Assembly (NCBI GenBank): GCA_018365455.1
Contig: JAGZJZ010000029.1
Coordinates: 11,075 to 75,074 of the forward strand
Origin: Clostridiales bacterium
GTDB lineage: Bacteria; Bacillota; Clostridia; Lachnospirales; Lachnospiraceae
Direction: 5' to 3'
DNA: 64,000 nucleotides
In this document: positions 62,583-64,000 of the stretch, piece after piece
How positions within the stretch are numbered: the stretch's first letter is position 1
How the letters are laid out: each line of letters starts with the position of its first letter
Made by a program: the position numbers and the translations under genes
The notes under the pieces: model-generated
What the model was told of the DNA's origin: nothing
The model's database searches: none
What the model saw: the letters and a program-made list of their open reading frames with translations, nothing else

Positions 62583-63368
62583 GTGAACAAAAGACGAAAG
62601 AAGAGAATACGAAGGTTCAGGGCGCACTGCCTGAGGTTTTTAGCTGGAGGGGTTTTATGTTTTGGCCTGGTAGGAATATTTATGGTGGCCGCAAATGCAT
62701 TTGGGTCAATAGAAAATAATCCGGCAGCAAAAATGATTCAAAATGATAAAACCAGTACCAGTGGAAACGAATTAACAGTAAACAGGCAAAATGCAACAGA
62801 TTCGGAAGCGGATCTGTTAATCCTGGTTAACAAGGATCATCCGCTGCCGGACGATTATCAGGTGGAATTAATGAGCCTGCAAAATGGGTTAACCAGTGTG
62901 GCTGCTTCCATTTATGAGCACTTGAAGGAAATGCTTACGGATGGAAGTGAAGAAGGGCTGGAGTTCTGTGTGGCTTCCGGCTATCGCAGTGTAGAGAGCC
63001 AGCAGAAAATCCTGGATCATGACATCACAGCTTTGATGCAGCAGGGGATGACATATGAAGAGGCATATGAGGAAAAAACAAGAGTAGTCATGCCGCCGGG
63101 TTACAGTGAACATGAATCGGGGCTTGCGGTAGATATTACAGCTTTGAGCAATCAGCAGCTGGATGACACACAGGAATATACACCGGAAAATAAATGGCTT
63201 CAGCAAAATTGTGCCAAATATGGATTTATTCTCAGATATCCCAGGGGGAAAGAGGATATTACGGATATAGATTATGAATCCTGGCATTACAGGTACGTGG
63301 GAGTCGAAGCAGCACAATATATTATGGATCACAATTTGACATTAGAAGAATATCTTGAAGAGAAATAG
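62583..63368 (+). CDS. VanY-type D-alanyl-D-alanine carboxypeptidase
   Basis: A 261-residue envelope protein anchored by an N-terminal hydrophobic segment (about 15-37). Its C-terminal peptidase_M15B domain (about 105-250) has SGYRSVESQQ-type sequence, the zinc motif SEHESGLAVDIT (His and Asp) and the second metal/catalytic element SWHYRYVG. These enzymes trim the terminal D-Ala from peptidoglycan stem peptides; VanY members can contribute to glycopeptide tolerance, but that is not implied here without VanH/A/X. The start is GTG with AAGGAGGG. It has its own promoter with TGATACA repeats. Confidence 0.92.
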   Translation: MNKRRKKRIRRFRAHCLRFLAGGVLCFGLVGIFMVAANAFGSIENNPAAKMIQNDKTSTSGNELTVNRQNATDSEADLLILVNKDHPLPDDYQVELMSLQNGLTSVAASIYEHLKEMLTDGSEEGLEFCVASGYRSVESQQKILDHDITALMQQGMTYEEAYEEKTRVVMPPGYSEHESGLAVDITALSNQQLDDTQEYTPENKWLQQNCAKYGFILRYPRGKEDITDIDYESWHYRYVGVEAAQYIMDHNLTLEEYLEEK

Positions 63369-63379
63369 GGGGGATACCT

Positions 63380-63652
63380 ATGAAGGTAAGAAAGAGACTC
63401 ATAATTTTAGGTACAGGCAGTGAAAAGAGGTTAAAACCGAGATTGTTTTTTATGGCAGGCAAAATGGGGCTGTCAGGATGGATTATCAACATGAGTACCG
63501 GAGTTTTAGAGGCAGAATTTCAAGGGGATGAAAGAAGAATACAAAAGTACATAGACCGGATTACAGAAGAATATAATCTAAACATGGACGATATTCGCTG
63601 TGAAATGGTAGATATGGATGAAGCGGATGACGGAAGTCTGAGAATCGGATAA
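63380..63652 (+). CDS. Acylphosphatase-like small protein
   Basis: A 90-residue protein. The central stretch PRLFFMAGKMGLSGWIINMS aligns with the acylphosphatase active site: Arg in PRLFF matches the phosphate-binding Arg of GFRxF, and Asn in GWIIN matches the catalytic Asn. The following AEFQGDERRIQKYIDRI has the family's EGxxxxIxxF pattern. The acidic C-terminus is unusual. It hydrolyses acyl phosphates if active. The ribosome site is AGGGGGG and the gene is 11 bases after the VanY-type gene. Confidence 0.65.
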   Translation: MKVRKRLIILGTGSEKRLKPRLFFMAGKMGLSGWIINMSTGVLEAEFQGDERRIQKYIDRITEEYNLNMDDIRCEMVDMDEADDGSLRIG

Positions 63653-63664
63653 GCTGAAACAGGT

Positions 63665-63682
63665 TAGTGCCGCCCGGCACTA
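63665..63682. repeat. 18-bp palindrome with TAGTGCC/GGCACTA arms
   Basis: TAGTGCCG and CGGCACTA form an eight-pair stem around CC, just after the acylphosphatase-like gene and overlapping the left end of the 166-bp element. The outer arms are the same as those of the 44303-44338 palindrome. Confidence 0.6.
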
Positions 63683-63845
63683 GAGCGTGTTTTAAAATTG
63701 CTTTCTGGCAGCTGTGCGTCCCAGTTTGTGGGAGATTTGTCCCGGATGAAGGGCGCATAGCGGGCTATGTAACCTGAATTCGGGGCAAATATGCCGCAAA
63801 GTGGGGCGTGCAGATGACAGGAATGAATTTTCAAACACGCTCTAG
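63680..63845. repeat. 166-bp hairpin-forming dispersed element
   Basis: The terminal inverted repeats CTAGAGCGTGTTTTAAAATT and (complement of the right end) CTAGAGCGTGTTTGAAAATT differ at one base. The match continues inward imperfectly (CTTTCTGGCAGCTGTGCGTC against CATTCCTGTCATCTGCACGC) to an apex CATAG-CGGG-CTATG, so the whole unit can fold into one long hairpin. It has no coding frame. The structure is MITE-like or a palindromic intergenic repeat. Its fused ends also occur at 117-140. Confidence 0.8.
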
Positions 63846-64000
63846 GCTGGAATCAAGAGAAGCCAAAGCCAGATGTAACCGAAACAGAATAATCAGAAGG
63901 AGAGAAAGAGTGAAAAGAAAAGTAGATTTTGAGACGCACTTACCTAAGGGGTCATAGATCCCCTGAAAATTAGGTATGTAAGAACAATGAATCATTAGTT
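63846..64000 (+). other. Window end: possible short leader ORF with nested inverted repeats
   Basis: A 15-codon frame (GTG 63910 to TAG 63957, MKRKVDFETHLPKGS) is preceded by GAAGGAGAG. Its end is embedded in nested inverted repeats (TACCTAA/TTAGGTA at 63941-63947 and 63970-63976; AGGGG/CCCCT inside). It could be a leader peptide and attenuator of a gene beyond the window, or chance. Confidence 0.3.

Noticed and set aside
62583..63368. Vancomycin-resistance cluster (vanR/S/Y)
   Set aside because: Only a generic OmpR/HK pair and a VanY-type carboxypeptidase are present; VanH, the ligase and VanX are absent, so a resistance cluster is not supported.

Overview
The window looks like chromosomal DNA of a Gram-positive anaerobe of the Clostridia, most likely a gut Lachnospiraceae (Blautia/Hungatella/Enterocloster-like). 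This is inferred from the moderate GC content, AGGAGG-type ribosome sites, a clostridial agr peptide system, a GH112 galactoside phosphorylase operon, YesM/YesN-type regulators, AGCS symporters, very large LamG/GH43/Big2 secreted proteins and a VanY-type carboxypeptidase. No phage, IS transposase or CRISPR array was found. Most genes are intact and organised in operons.

Layout. 1-3.6 kb: an agr-type quorum-sensing locus. An XRE regulator, a LytTR response regulator and a GHKL kinase are on the minus strand, divergent from a 51-residue AgrD peptide precursor and AgrB. 3.8-14.1 kb: a serine beta-lactamase-fold hydrolase, then a sugar ABC importer (binding protein and two permeases), an AraC-type response regulator with its YesM-like kinase, and a GH112 phosphorylase. 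This reads as a self-regulated uptake and phosphorolysis unit for galactosyl disaccharides from host glycans. 14.1-19.6 kb: an HPr-like protein without the catalytic His, a small Cys-rich protein, and a minus-strand signalling operon (7TM-type kinase, response regulator with a winged-helix/BTAD-like output, GGDEF cyclase). 19.8-23.7 kb: a small XRE/membrane-protein pair, YbaK deacylase, then an AGCS symporter and a dipeptide epimerase that appears to start at ATT. 24.1-32.9 kb: a nucleoside operon (deoB, cdd, BMP-type nucleoside ABC importer, deoC, CRP-like regulator, udp) that ends in a strong terminator. 33.1-37.6 kb: a glycine riboswitch ahead of a second AGCS symporter, then glnA and an ANTAR protein transcribed together on the minus strand behind a leader terminator. 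37.8-44.1 kb: a LolD/MacB-type ATPase, an FtsX permease with a coiled coil of roughly 560 residues, and an rRNA m5C methyltransferase. 44.4-56.3 kb: two giant secreted GH43 proteins with the same kind of C-terminal Ig-like tail. 56.6-59.0 kb: tRNA-Pro(CGG), an unrecognised 119-residue protein, an XRE membrane protein, a second HPr-like protein and a membrane protein. 59.4-63.7 kb: an OmpR/HK two-component system with a coupled membrane protein, a VanY-type D,D-carboxypeptidase and an acylphosphatase-like protein.

The points most worth checking are these. TGATACAA direct repeats spaced 11 bp occur upstream of both the OmpR/HK operon and the VanY gene, suggesting one regulon. The glnA leader has a terminator and a hexaloop hairpin, and its operon partner is an ANTAR protein whose receiver carries Asn in place of the phosphoacceptor Asp. 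A 166-bp hairpin element lies at the right edge, and its collapsed ends recur at the left edge, where they supply the stop codon of the agr kinase. The dipeptide epimerase seems to use ATT as its start codon. The window also holds two His-less HPr paralogues and the giant coiled-coil FtsX permease.
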